34,492 nucleotides of DNA from LSNR01 sp964603325 (GTDB lineage: Bacteria > Patescibacteriota > Minisyncoccia > Moranbacterales > UBA9337), in NCBI GenBank assembly GCA_964603325.1, contig CAZRUH010000003.1, positions 1 to 34,492 on the forward strand, in the 5' to 3' direction. Position numbers and translations under genes: made by a program. Shown here in pieces: positions 1-7,910 of the stretch. Position 1 is the stretch's first letter; every line of letters starts with the position of its first letter. The notes under the pieces were generated by a model. It saw only the letters and a list, made by a program, of their open reading frames with translations. It was not told the origin of the DNA and made no database searches.

Positions 1-1458
1 TTATTTTTTATGTTAGCTCTTTTGTTCTCTGCTTTCTCAACTATTTTTCAAGTGGAAAAATATCATCTTAAGAAAATAATTATTTTATTGGTAGTGATGG
101 CATTGTTGGTAAATTTCAGTTATCCCATCACTCTTTTTGTGATAGATTTTTCCAACTCCGCTATGTATTTTTTAACAAATCTAATTCCTCACTCAACTGT
201 TAATCCGTCGCAGTCAGCTTTAATTGCCAAAATGTCAGATATGGGCATGCTAACAAAAGCGATAATGGAAAAAGCTGATATTTCAGCGCTAATACTTTCA
301 ATAATATTTCAATTTATATTATTTGTGACATTATTTGCTTTCGCCATAAATTTATTGATAAGAATTTTAGCGTTTGCCATTTTATTGGTTTTTGCTCCGG
401 CGGGATTTGCGTTATCTTTTTTTCCTTCAACAAGCAACATTTCCGGTTCTTGGTGGGACAATTTAATTAAATATGCCGTAATGGGACCATTAATGATATT
501 TTTCTTGCTTTTGGCAGGATTGATGTTTAATGCGACAGGAGGGCAACAATTTGATTTACCGACAAGGGTTAATGATGTCGGCTTTGTTGTCAGCAGTTTA
601 TTGTTTACTGTTCCAATAGTTTTTCTTTGGATGGGATTAATTGCTTCGCAAAAATTTGGAGGAGAAGCTTCAAGCACGGCAATGGGTGTTGCTAAACAAA
701 CGGGGAACTGGGTAAAGCGTAATGGAAGCAGGATGGCCTATCGGGGTGTGGATGTTGCCAGTGGACATAGAATTTCCGGTGGAATTGGAGCAATTAAAAG
801 GAGGTGGGATAGATGGGATGAAAATTATGCATCAAAATCAGCTGCAAGGTCTTCCAAATATGCAGAAAAACTTGGTGTTACGGGAGCGGAAGAGCAGAAT
901 ATGATAAACCAAGCCAATGAATATAATAAAAAGGGACTATCAACTGATGCCTTGAAGGCAATGAGTATTGCCGGTGATCCGGCGGCCGCATATTTATTGG
1001 CGGAAAGAAATAAAATGGATCTGGGGGCTTATAATCAATTTACAGAGAAATATAAGGGGTCTCAAAAAGTTAAGGATGCCATTAGGGCGAAAATTAAGTT
1101 AAAACGCGTAGATTTGGCGGCGCTAAATAAAGCGCAAGAAATAATAAGTGATTCCAAAAAACTTGCTAAATTCAGAGAAGAAAATAATGCTGAGAATTGG
1201 AACAATTTTCAAATTAAAAAGCATATTGTTATGGAAGATCTTGGTAGTTTGGAAGCGGAACAATTCGCTCAACAAGATTGGATAAATATAAATAAACATC
1301 TTAGAAACTTGGAATCGGATGAAAAAACAATTATTCAAAGTGCCGTAAAAGAAATTTATAACGAAAAGATGACTGATGAATCCAGGAAAAAAGTGAAAGG
1401 AAGTTTGATGGCAAATAATGCCGGCGTCCTAAGAGATAAATTTAATTTGCCTGTATGA
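1..1458 (+). CDS. TrbL/VirB6-like polytopic membrane protein (5' partial)
   Basis: The reading frame is open to the first base of the window, so the true start probably lies upstream; the first ATG seen is at 10. The N-terminal half (about residues 1-225 from that ATG) is strongly hydrophobic, with several membrane segments near 25-45, 90-140, 155-175 and 190-215. The C-terminal 260 residues are polar, charged and predicted helical, and probably cytoplasmic. This shape, a multi-pass core followed by a long soluble tail, matches TrbL/VirB6-type inner-membrane components of type IV secretion systems. Its place at the head of a block containing PrgI and VirB4 supports that. The stop is UGA, so standard code is used. 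The family call comes from topology and context rather than a sequence motif. Another CPR-specific polytopic protein is possible. Confidence 0.6.
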   Translation, partial: LFFMLALLFSAFSTIFQVEKYHLKKIIILLVVMALLVNFSYPITLFVIDFSNSAMYFLTNLIPHSTVNPSQSALIAKMSDMGMLTKAIMEKADISALILSIIFQFILFVTLFAFAINLLIRILAFAILLVFAPAGFALSFFPSTSNISGSWWDNLIKYAVMGPLMIFFLLLAGLMFNATGGQQFDLPTRVNDVGFVVSSLLFTVPIVFLWMGLIASQKFGGEASSTAMGVAKQTGNWVKRNGSRMAYRGVDVASGHRISGGIGAIKRRWDRWDENYASKSAARSSKYAEKLGVTGAEEQNMINQANEYNKKGLSTDALKAMSIAGDPAAAYLLAERNKMDLGAYNQFTEKYKGSQKVKDAIRAKIKLKRVDLAALNKAQEIISDSKKLAKFREENNAENWNNFQIKKHIVMEDLGSLEAEQFAQQDWININKHLRNLESDEKTIIQSAVKEIYNEKMTDESRKKVKGSLMANNAGVLRDKFNLPV

Positions 1459-1486
1459 AGTAACAAATTTTATCTATACATATTAA

Positions 1487-2716
1487 ATGAAGTTTTTGGA
1501 ATTAGACAAAAAAACACAAATTGAAGTATGCACAACACCGCATTGTGTTTTTGTTACGCCAAACCCGGATGATGAAACTTATGAACAGGTGGTTAAAAGA
1601 CAAGAGAAGTTTTTAAGATTGCCGGAAAAAACAAAAAACAAACTGCTATCTTCAGAGGTTTCAAAAAAAATACAAAATATTGGCAAGCACTATGGATTAT
1701 CACTTTTGCAAATGGCATCAATCGCCAGATTGATAAGAAGTTACTATTTTAAAGAAGTTGAAAAAAAGGATTTTGCAGAAGTGCTCTTGAGAGAAATAAA
1801 AATTGATAAAGCGAAAGTTGATAAAATCGTTAAATATGTCATGGAAGCCATTATTGAAAAAGATGAACCGAGAAAGGTTTTAACAATAATAAAAACCATG
1901 CCGATAAAATTAGCATTGGGAAAATATCCGGAAATAAGAGATCAGATTTTATCGGATAAACCGATTAAGTTATCGGGAAAACCTTATCCTGTTAAGGGTA
2001 CAATAGGAAATTGGATTGAAGATTATTACAATATTGTCGGAGCCAATAACTATGATATAATGAAAAGAAGCAGGTATTTGTATAACGGAGAAAACAGTAA
2101 AGAACTGAGTGATTATGAGAGGAAAAAGTTGGCAATATTGTTGAATTCTCTGGACAAAAATTTGCCTATAAAGATTGATACGGAGAAAAAAGAAATAGTA
2201 TTTGACATACAAGATAAAACAAAGGGTGGCGCAGTTGTGTCACTAAAAAGAAACGGTGTTTTGTTAAATAAAACAAAATCAGACAATCTTTTGTCAAAAA
2301 AAACAGATAAAAATAAAAAAAATGTTTTTGATGTAATAAGAAAAAGAAATGATTATCCGAGTGCTTTTAAAAGTAGAGCAACAAACAAATTGCAACAAGA
2401 TGCAGGTGGGAATGACAATAAAGAAGGGGCAAATATCATAAACACCAAAAGAGGAGATTTTAGTTTTAATAGCGTTGATTTTAAAAAAGCAACAAAAAAA
2501 AAGAAAAAAATCATTAAGAAGTTTTTTGGTAAGAAAAAAAAGAATGATGAACAAGGATTGAAAAAAGGAAGCAAGGTTAGATTTTCATTTTCTCAGCAAT
2601 TCCCCGTAGAAAAAAATAAAAATGTCAGAAAAGACTATTTACCGAAGTTTGCGAAAGAAAAAAAGACTAAAAATAGTTTTTTTGGAAAAATAAGTCCGAT
2701 AGATGATAACTTTTAA
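1487..2716 (+). CDS. Uncharacterised lysine-rich protein in the secretion operon
   Basis: I do not recognise this 409-residue protein. It has no signal peptide or membrane segment. Residues 1-160 look mostly helical, with CTTPHCVFVTP near the start. Residues 160-250 are mixed. From about residue 250 the protein becomes low-complexity and very basic, with runs of lysine at about 333-355. A short FFGK motif occurs twice, in the lysine tract and near the C-terminus. The gene sits 28 nt after the TrbL-like gene and only 3 nt before PrgI, so it is almost certainly co-transcribed with the secretion genes. The basic tail could bind nucleic acid or membrane phospholipid, or be a disordered linker; this is inference. 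No Shine-Dalgarno site precedes the ATG. Confidence 0.75.
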   Translation: MKFLELDKKTQIEVCTTPHCVFVTPNPDDETYEQVVKRQEKFLRLPEKTKNKLLSSEVSKKIQNIGKHYGLSLLQMASIARLIRSYYFKEVEKKDFAEVLLREIKIDKAKVDKIVKYVMEAIIEKDEPRKVLTIIKTMPIKLALGKYPEIRDQILSDKPIKLSGKPYPVKGTIGNWIEDYYNIVGANNYDIMKRSRYLYNGENSKELSDYERKKLAILLNSLDKNLPIKIDTEKKEIVFDIQDKTKGGAVVSLKRNGVLLNKTKSDNLLSKKTDKNKKNVFDVIRKRNDYPSAFKSRATNKLQQDAGGNDNKEGANIINTKRGDFSFNSVDFKKATKKKKKIIKKFFGKKKKNDEQGLKKGSKVRFSFSQQFPVEKNKNVRKDYLPKFAKEKKTKNSFFGKISPIDDNF

Positions 2717-2719
2717 AAT

Positions 2720-3124
2720 ATGCATTATAATGTTCCACAATTTATAGACATAGAGGATAAAATAGTTGGCCCGTTAACCGGAAAGCAGTTATTGTGGATG
2801 TTTGCTATGGGTGGAGTATTGTTAATCTTGTGGGCGAGTGTTGATAATAAAATTAATTTTTTTATAGCGGGAATTCCAATAGCCGGTTTTTTTGTGGCTT
2901 TAGCGTTTTATCGTCCTTATGGTCAACCTCTCAGCAAATTCATTACCTCTGCTTTTTTGTTTATAGTTAAGCCAAAAATTTATATTTGGCGAAGAGATGG
3001 ATCTTTGCGAGATTTTAAAAAACAGAAATCTATAGAACCGGAACATTTGCACAAGCGCAAAGATAAAACCATCAAAAAAGAAGACTTAAGACAATTGGCA
3101 AAAATTTTAGATAGGGAAAATTAA
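2720..3124 (+). CDS. PrgI family membrane protein
   Basis: This 134-residue protein opens with the pattern seen in PrgI-family proteins: a short N-terminus (YNVPQFIDIEDKI) followed by two close hydrophobic segments (about residues 24-42 and 46-66), a PYGQPL turn, and a third hydrophobic stretch near 75-90. The C-terminal 40 residues are charged and cytoplasmic. PrgI proteins are small inner-membrane parts, VirB3-like in position, of Gram-positive and CPR type IV secretion systems, and are nearly always encoded just upstream of a VirB4 ATPase, as here. Spacing is 3 nt from the gene before and 15 nt to the next, fitting one transcript. Confidence 0.85.
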   Translation: MHYNVPQFIDIEDKIVGPLTGKQLLWMFAMGGVLLILWASVDNKINFFIAGIPIAGFFVALAFYRPYGQPLSKFITSAFLFIVKPKIYIWRRDGSLRDFKKQKSIEPEHLHKRKDKTIKKEDLRQLAKILDREN

Positions 3125-3139
3125 TAAATCTGGTAAATT

Positions 3140-3826
3140 ATGGAATTATTTCATTCAACAAAAAAAAACAAACAATCACCTACACTAAGTTCACAGAAAT
3201 ATATTGATGTGGAGGAGATAAAAAATGATATTATTGTTTTAAAAAACAGGTCTCTTCGTGCTGTCTTATTGGCGTCATCAATGAATTTTGATTTGAAATC
3301 TTCGGAGGAGCAAGAAGCGATTATTGTCGGTTATCAAAATTTCTTAAATTCTTTGGATTTTCCGGTTCAAATAATGGTTAATTCAAGAAGGTTGGATATA
3401 AATCCGTATTTGGAATTGTTAAATAAACAGAAAAAAAAACAAACCAGTGAATTGATGCGTTTGCAGATATCTGAATATACCGATTTTATTAAAAATTTAA
3501 CGGAGGTTTCTCAAATAATGTCATCCCGTTTTTATGTAGTAGTTCCATTTTATCCTATAGAAAGTCAAGAAGGCGGAATTATCAGCAAACTAATGGATAC
3601 ACTTAATCCAAAACAAAAAATAACGGAAAATATAGAAACTTTTGAGGCTTATAAAAATCAGTTGTGGCAGAGAGTTGATCAGATTTCTTCCGGGTTAAGT
3701 TCTTTGGGAATTAAAACGGTTGCCTTAAAAACGGAAGAGTTAGTGGAATTGTTATATGAAACATATAATCCATCAGTTTATTCAACCAGCGTCATTAAAG
3801 ATTTAGATGCTATTGAATTGGAATAA
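3140..3826 (+). CDS. TraC/VirB4 N-terminal-domain-like protein
   Basis: The 228-residue soluble protein begins with a VirB4-type N-terminal pattern: YIDVEEIKNDIIVLKNRSLR followed by a segment resembling the domain that precedes the ATPase in TraC/VirB4. No Walker motif is present. It lies 3 nt upstream of the VirB4 ATPase. I infer that the ancestral VirB4 N-domain is encoded here as a separate polypeptide, acting as a docking or membrane-adapter partner of the ATPase. The downstream ATPase still carries about 250 residues ahead of its Walker A, so this could instead be a duplicated N-domain. Confidence 0.7.
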   Translation: MELFHSTKKNKQSPTLSSQKYIDVEEIKNDIIVLKNRSLRAVLLASSMNFDLKSSEEQEAIIVGYQNFLNSLDFPVQIMVNSRRLDINPYLELLNKQKKKQTSELMRLQISEYTDFIKNLTEVSQIMSSRFYVVVPFYPIESQEGGIISKLMDTLNPKQKITENIETFEAYKNQLWQRVDQISSGLSSLGIKTVALKTEELVELLYETYNPSVYSTSVIKDLDAIELE

Positions 3827-3829
3827 GAA

Positions 3830-5635
3830 ATGAATATTTTTAACAAAAAAAACAGTGAAAAAGCGGATCCTTTGATTTTAAGAGAAGAGGAGTACAGAAA
3901 AGGAGTTGCGGTGGTCAAGGATCTCATTGCTCCTTCCGCTTTCAGAGTTAATTCCGGTTATTTAGAGATTGGTGAGGTTTATGCCAAAACTATTTTTGTG
4001 ATGGCTTTTCCTCGTTTTTTGAGTGTGAATTGGTTTTCTCCAATAGTAAATGTTGATTTTCCGGTAAATATTTCCATATTTATTCATCCTGTGGATACAA
4101 AAAAAATTTTAAAAGGGTTGTTAAAAACAACAACACAGATTCAATCAAGAATAAATATAGAAGCGCAAAGTGGAAAAGTTAGAAATCCGATGCTTGAATC
4201 AGCGATGCAAAACACTGAAGAGTTAAGGACAAAACTGCAAGAAGGAACGGAGAGATTTTTTAGAGTGGGGATATATATAACAATTTTTGCCGAGAATCTA
4301 AAAAGATTAAATAAGATACACAGTGTTATAGAAGCAACTTTAGAAGCTCAAATGGTCTATTCCAAGCCGGCAAGTTTTAGAATGGAACAAGGTTTTTCTT
4401 CAACGGTTCCACTGTGTGAGGATAAGTTGGATGTTGCCAACAATCTTAACACTTCTCCGCTTTCAACCATTTTTCCGTTTGTTTCCGCGGAATTATCATC
4501 CAATAGTGGAATTTTATATGGAATAAACAGACATAACAACAGTTTAATTTTATTTGATCGTTTTGAAATGGAGAATGCCAATATGGTTGTTTTTGCCAAA
4601 TCCGGTGCCGGGAAAAGCTATGCTGTAAAACTGGAAATATTGCGATCATTGATGATGGGAACTTCGGTTATAATAATTGATCCGGAAAATGAATATAAAC
4701 ATTTGGCAAATACGGTTGGGGGAAGTTTTATTAAAATATCATTGAGTTCAAAATATCATTTAAATCCGTTTGATTTGCCTTCAGTTGATGATGATGAAAG
4801 TTCCGCAGATATTTTACGAAACAATATTTCCAATTTGGTGGGATTGCTTAGAATAATGTTGGGCAATTTGACTCCGGAAGAAAATTCAATTTTAGATGCG
4901 GCGATAAGAGAAACTTATGCGGTAAGGGATATTACGGAACAAACAAATTTTGGACTTTTAACTCCGGAGCAATTTCCAACGATGTCCGATCTTTATGATG
5001 TTTTAAGAAATATGGACGGAGCGGATTCATTAGCCGTTCGCTTGGAAAGGTACACAAAAGGCATATTCTCCGGTTTTTTAAACAAGCATACTAACATAAA
5101 AGTAAATAAATCGTTGGTGGTTTTTAATATCAGAGATTTGGAAGATGAATTGAGACCAATTGCCATGTATGTGGTTTTGCAATTTATTTGGGACAATATG
5201 CGTACCGAAAGAAAAAAGAGATTGGTTGTTGTTGATGAAGCTTGGGTAATGATGCAAAATGAAGATGCCGCTTCATTTATGTTTGGAATTGCCAAAAGAT
5301 GTCGCAAATACTATACGGGACTAACTACGATTACTCAAGATGTAAATGATTTTATGGGATCTCGTTATGGTAAAGCAATTGTAACCAATTCTTCTTGCCA
5401 ATTTTTGTTAAAACAATCAACGGCGGCGATTGATATTGTACAAGAAACATTTTTTTTAACAGATCAAGAAAAGTTTTTATTGTTGGAAAGTAATGTTGGA
5501 GAAGGAATATTCTTTGCCGGCAACAAACACGCCGCAATAAAAGTGGTGGCATCTTACAGTGAAGATCAAATTATTACTTCAGACCCACGGCAGTTATTGG
5601 AAATAGAGGAGGCGAAAAAAGAATTGGAGCAATGA
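3830..5635 (+). CDS. virB4: VirB4/TraC-family type IV secretion ATPase
   Basis: This 601-residue protein would be the energy-providing ATPase of the secretion complex, acting at the cytoplasmic face of the membrane. Residues 1-250 form the accessory N-domain and the rest a RecA-like domain. Walker A is AKSGAGKS at 256-263, with the coupling lysine K262; the usual first glycine is alanine. Walker B ends in VVVDEAW, with D469 and E470. The DPENEYKHL segment and the TTITQDVNDF segment after Walker B are typical of VirB4. Length is shorter than the roughly 800 residues of Proteobacterial VirB4, and similar to Gram-positive and CPR forms. The gene is 3 nt after the TraC-like gene, ends in UGA, and is followed by a 117-nt spacer holding an inverted repeat. 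Confidence 0.93.
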   Translation: MNIFNKKNSEKADPLILREEEYRKGVAVVKDLIAPSAFRVNSGYLEIGEVYAKTIFVMAFPRFLSVNWFSPIVNVDFPVNISIFIHPVDTKKILKGLLKTTTQIQSRINIEAQSGKVRNPMLESAMQNTEELRTKLQEGTERFFRVGIYITIFAENLKRLNKIHSVIEATLEAQMVYSKPASFRMEQGFSSTVPLCEDKLDVANNLNTSPLSTIFPFVSAELSSNSGILYGINRHNNSLILFDRFEMENANMVVFAKSGAGKSYAVKLEILRSLMMGTSVIIIDPENEYKHLANTVGGSFIKISLSSKYHLNPFDLPSVDDDESSADILRNNISNLVGLLRIMLGNLTPEENSILDAAIRETYAVRDITEQTNFGLLTPEQFPTMSDLYDVLRNMDGADSLAVRLERYTKGIFSGFLNKHTNIKVNKSLVVFNIRDLEDELRPIAMYVVLQFIWDNMRTERKKRLVVVDEAWVMMQNEDAASFMFGIAKRCRKYYTGLTTITQDVNDFMGSRYGKAIVTNSSCQFLLKQSTAAIDIVQETFFLTDQEKFLLLESNVGEGIFFAGNKHAAIKVVASYSEDQIITSDPRQLLEIEEAKKELEQ

Positions 5636-5680
5636 ATTGGATTGTTAAAGAAAAGATATATTTTAAGATGTGCGATTAAG

Positions 5681-5727
5681 AATTTAATTTCTTGAAAAAC
5701 AGTTGCAAGTGTTTAAGAAATTAAATT
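5681..5727. repeat. 13-bp perfect inverted repeat downstream of virB4
   Basis: AATTTAATTTCTT (5681-5693) is exactly complementary to AAGAAATTAAATT (5715-5727), with a 21-nt loop. It lies in the 117-nt spacer between virB4 and the next gene. No T-run follows the right arm, so it is not a standard intrinsic terminator. It could be an mRNA processing or stabilising stem that splits the operon, or an operator. Confidence 0.7.
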
Positions 5728-5752
5728 TTAAAAAGATATTTATGAATAAAAT

Positions 5753-6298
5753 ATGACGGAATTAGATAATAAATTCAGATTAAATGAAGCAAGGAGAAAT
5801 TCTGCAAAAAAAGGAATGCAAAGAGCGGATGGATTTGCCAATAAAAAAAAATTATATGGAAAGAAAGAAGAATTCGGTGTAAGAAAAAAGAGAGCTGACA
5901 AATTTAAAGGATTAAAACAACCAATGGCGGTGGCAAAAAAAGCAAAAAACATCGCAACTGCGCCAACAAAAATACAGCCATCAGACATTCCGATTTATGG
6001 AACAGCGTTTATGCTAGCTGGATTAAAGGATTTGTTAGATTTAAGTTTTATTGGCTCATTACCGGCAATCGGAACGGCAATAACATTTTGTATTTCAATT
6101 GCAATCGGATTTGTTTTGTTGTTTGACGGAGTTTCCGGTTTTCAACGAAAAGTGGCTCGGAGGATGACAAGGAGATTTTTGGTTTTGATAGCCGGCACCA
6201 TGGTAGAAGGGTTTTTGTTTGGCCTGAATTTTTTGCCGTTTGAAATGATTACCGTGGGTATAATTTATTGGATGTCTTTATCTGACAGAAAAAAATAA
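5753..6298 (+). CDS. Small basic membrane protein of the secretion block, unknown function
   Basis: The protein has 181 residues. The first 75 are hydrophilic and very basic (many Lys and Arg, few acidic clusters). They are followed by about three hydrophobic segments, near residues 82-96, 103-125 and 143-172, the last possibly two short helices. There is no signal peptide, so the basic N-terminus is probably cytoplasmic. I do not recognise a family. Position directly after virB4 and before a surface-protein gene suggests an accessory part of the same apparatus. The 117-nt upstream spacer is the largest gap in the block, so this gene may begin a second transcript or be separately processed. 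Confidence 0.75.
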   Translation: MTELDNKFRLNEARRNSAKKGMQRADGFANKKKLYGKKEEFGVRKKRADKFKGLKQPMAVAKKAKNIATAPTKIQPSDIPIYGTAFMLAGLKDLLDLSFIGSLPAIGTAITFCISIAIGFVLLFDGVSGFQRKVARRMTRRFLVLIAGTMVEGFLFGLNFLPFEMITVGIIYWMSLSDRKK

Positions 6299-6309
6299 TT
6301 ATTTATAAT

Positions 6310-6975
6310 ATGAAAATGCTAAACAAAAGCAAGACGGAATTATTGGTAACTATTGCAGTTATTTTATTAAGTATGTTGTTATTTGCGATAGTTTCACATA
6401 AAGGGATTTTTCAAGAAGTTGTTATCAGTGTGGCTTTTCTTTTTCTGTTGCCTTATTTCTATATAAAAAATGTTTTAAAGGAATCACTTATTAATTTTGG
6501 ATTCAGAATGCCGAAAAAAGACAATAAAAAAGGAGATCTTTTCATTTTTTTTGCGTCTATTTTAATTGTGAGTAGTATATTTTATTTATTAAATGATAAA
6601 TTTGATTTTTCAGATAAATATTTCATAACTAAAACGATATTAAAAAAACATTTTTTATATTTTATTCTTTACGAACTTGTCTGGGTTAATTTTTTTGTTT
6701 TATTGTATGAGTTTTTCTTTAGAGGATTTATTATGTTTTATTTTTCTTCTTTTTCAAAAAAGGTTGGTGGTTATGCCATATTTATTCAGTTTTTATTTTT
6801 TATTCTCTTTCTTGATTTGGCAAATCAATTAAATGCGTCATTTTTGTATTACATTATTATAGCTCCGTTTGCGGGATTGATTGCTTATAGAACCGAATCT
6901 TTGTTATATTCATATTTTTTTAGTATAATAAGTATGGTTATAGGCGACATTATCGCGTTAAAAGTAACGAATTAA
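6310..6975 (+). CDS. CPBP (CAAX protease/bacteriocin-processing)-like membrane protein, probably inactive
   Basis: This 221-residue protein has about seven membrane segments. The segment at 130-140 contains YEFFFRG (E134, R138, G139), which resembles motif 1 of CPBP intramembrane proteases (EExxxRG), but the first glutamate is tyrosine. The later conserved histidines of the family (FxxxH and the C-terminal His motif) are not visible; the matching helices read FIQFLFF and YFFSIIS. It may therefore be a non-catalytic CPBP relative or an unrelated polytopic protein. It sits 11 nt after the previous gene and 12 nt before the exported giant. A second possible start lies at 6316. Confidence 0.5.
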   Translation: MKMLNKSKTELLVTIAVILLSMLLFAIVSHKGIFQEVVISVAFLFLLPYFYIKNVLKESLINFGFRMPKKDNKKGDLFIFFASILIVSSIFYLLNDKFDFSDKYFITKTILKKHFLYFILYELVWVNFFVLLYEFFFRGFIMFYFSSFSKKVGGYAIFIQFLFFILFLDLANQLNASFLYYIIIAPFAGLIAYRTESLLYSYFFSIISMVIGDIIALKVTN

Positions 6976-6987
6976 TTTTTTCAAAAA

Positions 6988-7900
6988 ATGAAAAAAAAAA
7001 TAAAAAACAGTTTTTTGGTGATGGTGATATTTATTGAGATTTTAATGATGAATGTTTATCCGGTCCAGGCCTTTTTGGGCGGGCTTATTGGTGGTTCCGC
7101 TCCCGGAGCCAATGATATACTCGGACAAATGGAGGAGCGTTATCATTTAAATAAAGATTCCATTAAAGATATGGGAGAAAGATTTAATGTGAGTTCTCAG
7201 AAAAACAATGCTCCCGAAGTAGATTTGTTTTTTAATCCGACCAGTCCGAAATTCGGTCAAAAAATTACCGCTTCGGCTTTACCAAAATTTTTTGAAACTG
7301 AAAAAAACAATTTATATTTCACATGGTATTTGAAACACAAGAATTGTAAAATTTCCAGAAGAGGAGATGCTGATTATGACGAGAAGTGTGATTTGAATAG
7401 TGATAATAGAGTAAATCAAGAGGATTGGAAAATAGAGGCAATGCGTATTATTGCTCAAAACGGATTTATTAAAGATAAGGCTGATTACAACAGTGATGAT
7501 GATAATGATGGATATAGAGCAACAATGGGGAGAAACAACAACAGGGGTAATGCCAAATGTTATGTGCATGATTTTGAAAGTGGCGCTGATTATGAAATTG
7601 CTCAGATAAAAGATGGCGTGGAAGGTCCGGGAAATGAGTATTCCAGATTTGATTGTGAAGGAACGATGTATTGCACGGAACCCTTTAGACTTTCTTGTTG
7701 GGGGCAGGAGGGAACAATTAGTGTTCCTGAACAAGACCTTGGTTCGGCCAGTTCCAGTGGTGGATCCGGTGGAACAACTCCGACGGGCGGTAGCGCAAGT
7801 GTGGATTTGACCGTACCGGAACACGAAGAAACAATTGACTATCAAAGTTTAACAATATTTGATGCAGTGAAAGACTCCGGATTTACTCCTTATTGCAAAC
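6988..7900 (+). CDS. N-terminal part of large exported surface protein (cut by assembly gap)
   Basis: The reading frame starts with a clear signal peptide: lysine-rich n-region, hydrophobic core and an AxA-like end (VQA, residues 26-28). A hydrophilic stretch follows, then a beta-rich segment around 85-120 (FTWYLKHKNC) that looks Ig/PKD-like. An EF-hand or dockerin-like loop at 135-146 has D135, N137, D139, N143 and D146. A second Asp/Asn-rich loop lies at 166-175. A Gly/Ser/Thr-rich linker (250-272) leads into the gap. Several cysteines suggest disulfides outside the cytoplasm. The 304 complete codons end at 7899. The most likely reading is that this is the front of one gene continuing at 7911. 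The EF-type loops imply calcium binding, which is inference. Confidence 0.75.
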
Positions 7901-7910
7901 NNNNNNNNNN
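7901..7910. other. Assembly gap of 10 N inside the surface-protein gene
   Basis: Ten undefined bases separate two open frames that do not match in phase. If both belong to one gene, the true number of missing bases must leave remainder 2 when divided by 3, so 10 cannot be the real length. The flanks encode Gly/Ser/Thr/Pro-rich linker, a repeat-prone sequence that commonly breaks assemblies. Confidence 0.95.
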
